From a bacterium (GTDB lineage Bacteria; Cyanobacteriota; Vampirovibrionia; Vampirovibrionales; Vampirovibrionaceae): 64,000 nt of DNA. The translations under genes and the position numbers were made by a program. Positions 62,241 to 64,000 of this stretch are shown here, piece after piece. Every line of letters begins with the position of its first letter. The first letter of the stretch is position 1. The notes below the pieces were generated by a model. It did not search any database and was not told where the DNA came from. It worked only from the letters and a program-made list of their open reading frames with translations. The DNA is taken from the NCBI GenBank assembly GCA_030429585.1, contig JAUIEU010000001.1, positions 1,049,994 through 1,113,993 on the forward strand, written 5' to 3'.

Positions 62241-62684
62241 ATGTTTTTAAACACATCCCTTATTGGCAAAAGCCTGCAGCTAGGGCTGGCCGTTATGTTG
62301 GCTGCTTGCTGCACCGTGGCCACCGCCCAGGCCGAAATAACCCCCATTGGTGGCAAAATTGTGAATGTTAGCCACGAAAAAATTACCCTGGCCAACAAAA
62401 CCGTGGCGGATAAAGTAAGCGTGACCATTGACCCTTGCACCACACCTGGGCAACTAAAAACCCTAACCTACAACCCCTCTACCGTGTCGGATCGTCATAC
62501 CCTTGGGTTTTTGTACGAGGCCAATTTAAACCAGGCCCGCAGCCCGTTTATGACCAAGCCCCAGCCCCAAGTAAACGGCTTTGGCTTGTTTTGGGTGGAT
62601 ACCAATAACCACATTAGCCGCAGCGGCTTTTTAGGCCACAACGTAGGCTGCGGGCAAATCGGTAGCTTGTCTGGCCAGTTTTAG
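62241..62684 (+). CDS. Secreted protein or lipoprotein, paralogue of the preceding gene
   Basis: A 147-residue protein with ribosome site AAAAGGAG. The signal peptide is followed by either LAAC|C (a lipobox-like site) or AQA|E, so it is a lipoprotein or a soluble protein. The mature domain GGKIVNVSHEKITLANKTVADKVSVTIDPC matches the preceding gene's domain in order (GKIV, HE, KT, KVSVTV, C, then GHNVGCG versus GYNWECG). Arose by duplication. The pair shares a terminator at 62713-62747. Confidence 0.75.
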   Translation: MFLNTSLIGKSLQLGLAVMLAACCTVATAQAEITPIGGKIVNVSHEKITLANKTVADKVSVTIDPCTTPGQLKTLTYNPSTVSDRHTLGFLYEANLNQARSPFMTKPQPQVNGFGLFWVDTNNHISRSGFLGHNVGCGQIGSLSGQF

Positions 62685-62712
62685 TCATTCGGTTACCAAA
62701 AAAAATAAGCGA

Positions 62713-62747
62713 AAGCGGCTATACCCAACGGTACAGCCGCTTTTTTT
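62713..62747 (+). terminator. Intrinsic terminator
   Basis: AAGCGGCT and TACC pair with GGTA and AGCCGCTT around CAAC, followed by seven T. It lies 29 bases after the stop of the 62241 gene. Confidence 0.9.
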
Positions 62748-62853
62748 ACAGCAAATTCATTTGTTTTTATTTTGCAACAAACTATCACTAAGTAGGCTTA
62801 GTGCCCGTTTATGCCATTACCCCTACCCACTATAAATTATAGAAACAACTGCA

Positions 62854-63321
62854 ATGCCCCCTGCTAACCTAAATACCGCCTTTAAAGAATACCTGTTTAG
62901 CCAATATAAATTGATGCTAAAAGGAGAGCAATCTGCCATTACTGATACCAATACTGATGGCGATATTCACCATATTAGCGAAGGCGAATATGGTGAACTT
63001 CAACGCATTTTTGTAGATAAGCAAGCTCTCCGAGCGCGCCTTAGTAATATGAGCCTTGCCAACAGCATCACTGCATCAAACAAAGGGACGGCAGGCAGCT
63101 TGCCTGCAAGCCAGTTACCTACGCTGAAAGATAAACTCGCCACCGCAAAAAAAGAAGTTGCCCAATTAGAAGGCGAGCTAGCAGAAAGTAACAATGACTT
63201 TAGCCCGCTTGGCCTAGGTAACTATGCCAGCTTTAAGCCCACAGCAGATGCGATAGCCCAAGCCGTGAAAAATAGCCAAGCTCAACACGCGGCAGATTCT
63301 ACTCCGAGTGACAACGGTTAA
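62854..63321 (+). CDS. Hypothetical helical protein with an EF-hand-like loop
   Basis: A 155-residue protein. Residues about 31-45 (DTNTDGDIHHISEGEY) resemble an EF-hand calcium loop (D-x-N-x-D-G-x-I) with its terminal Glu one position late. Then comes a helical region and a Lys/Glu/Leu coiled coil (about 90-115). It has no signal peptide. Its stop is 3 bases from the convergent gene at 63325. Calcium binding is inference. Confidence 0.6.
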   Translation: MPPANLNTAFKEYLFSQYKLMLKGEQSAITDTNTDGDIHHISEGEYGELQRIFVDKQALRARLSNMSLANSITASNKGTAGSLPASQLPTLKDKLATAKKEVAQLEGELAESNNDFSPLGLGNYASFKPTADAIAQAVKNSQAQHAADSTPSDNG

Positions 63322-63324
63322 ACC

Positions 63325-64000
63325 TTAAAACAGCCCGGGTATCATGGCATCGCGCTTTTGGGCAAAATTAGGGAACACCAACAGCTTGCCTTCTTTATCG
63401 CGCCAGCGCACCCAGCCAATCGGGCTTTCGCGGTTAAAATCCCACGCTTCTACCAACAGCCAATTACCGCGTGCATGGTGCACCTTTAGTTGGCGTATCA
63501 AGGTCAAATCCAACAGCTCCGCATCATCTTTAGGCTGCTGGCGTAAGCTCCGTTGGTATTCTGGCACCCCACTTAACCACACAATGCCCGTGGCCCGTGC
63601 ATTGGCGCGCATAAAATCCAACCACGGCTGAAACCGCGCCCAGTGACGTGGCCATTCCGTGGTGTCATCGGGGTTAAATTTTTCTCGCAAGGGCACCCAA
63701 GCGGTGGCCTTTGGATCGTTGGCGCCGCGGCGCGGCTCAATCAGTACCTCTACCCAACCTTCGCCGTTATCGCCCACTACCGGCAGCACTGCCATTTTAA
63801 GGGTAGGGTAAAACGCTAAAAATCGCCGACCTGCCGGTTCTGAGAGTCGTTTGGCTTCCGATTTAACATACATACCGCGGCTATCCGGCTTCCACGTCCA
63901 CACGTCCATGGGTTCAGAGGCGGGGTCTGGGTGGGCATACAGCGGCATCACCGAAGGGGCGAAATACACACCAATACCATAACTTCGGGCATCGCTAAAC
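63325..64000 (-). CDS. Hypothetical protein, 5' end outside window
   Basis: The frame is open to base 64000 (translating upstream of a GTG at 63969 gives FSDARSYGIGVYFAPS), so the start lies beyond the window. About 225 residues are visible, rich in Trp and Arg, with WVEVLIEPRRG, ATAWVPLREKF, NWLLVEAWDF and IGWVRWRDKEGKLLVFPNF. Two of these look like SH3-type beta segments with substrate or peptide-binding character. Not recognised. It may be exported, since an N-terminal signal could lie outside the window. Confidence 0.65.
   Translation of the reverse strand, partial: FSDARSYGIGVYFAPSVMPLYAHPDPASEPMDVWTWKPDSRGMYVKSEAKRLSEPAGRRFLAFYPTLKMAVLPVVGDNGEGWVEVLIEPRRGANDPKATAWVPLREKFNPDDTTEWPRHWARFQPWLDFMRANARATGIVWLSGVPEYQRSLRQQPKDDAELLDLTLIRQLKVHHARGNWLLVEAWDFNRESPIGWVRWRDKEGKLLVFPNFAQKRDAMIPGLF

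Noticed and set aside
1-64000. tRNA genes, rRNA genes and CRISPR arrays
   Set aside because: No cloverleaf-like, rRNA-like or regularly spaced repeat-spacer structure was found in any gap by eye; a covariance search was not possible.

Overview
This window looks like a chromosomal segment of a Gram-negative, non-photosynthetic relative of the Cyanobacteria, most likely Vampirovibrionia (Melainabacteria). That assignment is inferred. It rests on a TolC-like outer-membrane gene, a cyanobacterial-style ylqD-rimM pair, a TrmB-type regulator, Tad and type IV pilus machinery, and many secreted or membrane proteins I do not recognise from other phyla. No taxonomic search was possible. Coding density is high and no tRNA, rRNA, CRISPR array or transposase gene was seen.

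Layout. 0-3.4 kb: Tad pilus genes (cpaF, cut by the window edge, then tadB and tadC), convergent with pilC and pilB of a type IV pilus or type II secretion system (3.4-6.8 kb). 6.9-8.1 kb: prmC and yraN. 8.3-15.5 kb: phage-type virion genes (portal, scaffold-like, major capsid, adaptor-like, nozzle-like and three small ORFs), closed by a terminator. 15.6-24.4 kb: lepA, a repeat-rich intergenic region, lineage-specific membrane proteins, comEA, a short leuA and a secreted thioredoxin. 24.5-30.5 kb: the classic rimP-nusA-ylxR-infB-rbfA translation operon. 30.6-46 kb: lytic transglycosylase, rplI, TrmB regulator, an ABC-2 exporter with a TolC-like partner, an aminotransferase, prs, a RimK-like ligase, a large membrane protein behind two Fur-like palindromes, and a divergent subtilase. 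46.3-57.7 kb: engB, a CopG regulator followed by a MITE-like repeat, an MFS transporter, aroK-aroB, tsaD and ylqD-rimM. 57.7-61.0 kb: a second phage cassette (TerS-like, GNAT-like, virion-like, large terminase). 61-64 kb: small secreted and hypothetical proteins.

The main discovery candidate is the pair of phage cassettes. Together they encode the packaging motor, portal, capsid and short-tail parts of a podovirus-like particle. They lie about 42 kb apart, each embedded between host housekeeping genes, and no integrase, repressor, replication or clear lysis gene was seen. Both cassettes are preceded by the same element: 26 of 29 bases identical, with a partly covarying dyad. This fits a domesticated, co-regulated particle system such as a gene transfer agent, although a decayed split prophage remains possible. 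One tail gene appears to carry a frameshift.

Other points of interest are a PhoB-like 11-bp repeat array, tandem 7-1-7 Fur-type palindromes, a short LeuA without the leucine-binding domain, and a degenerate REC-GGDEF protein.
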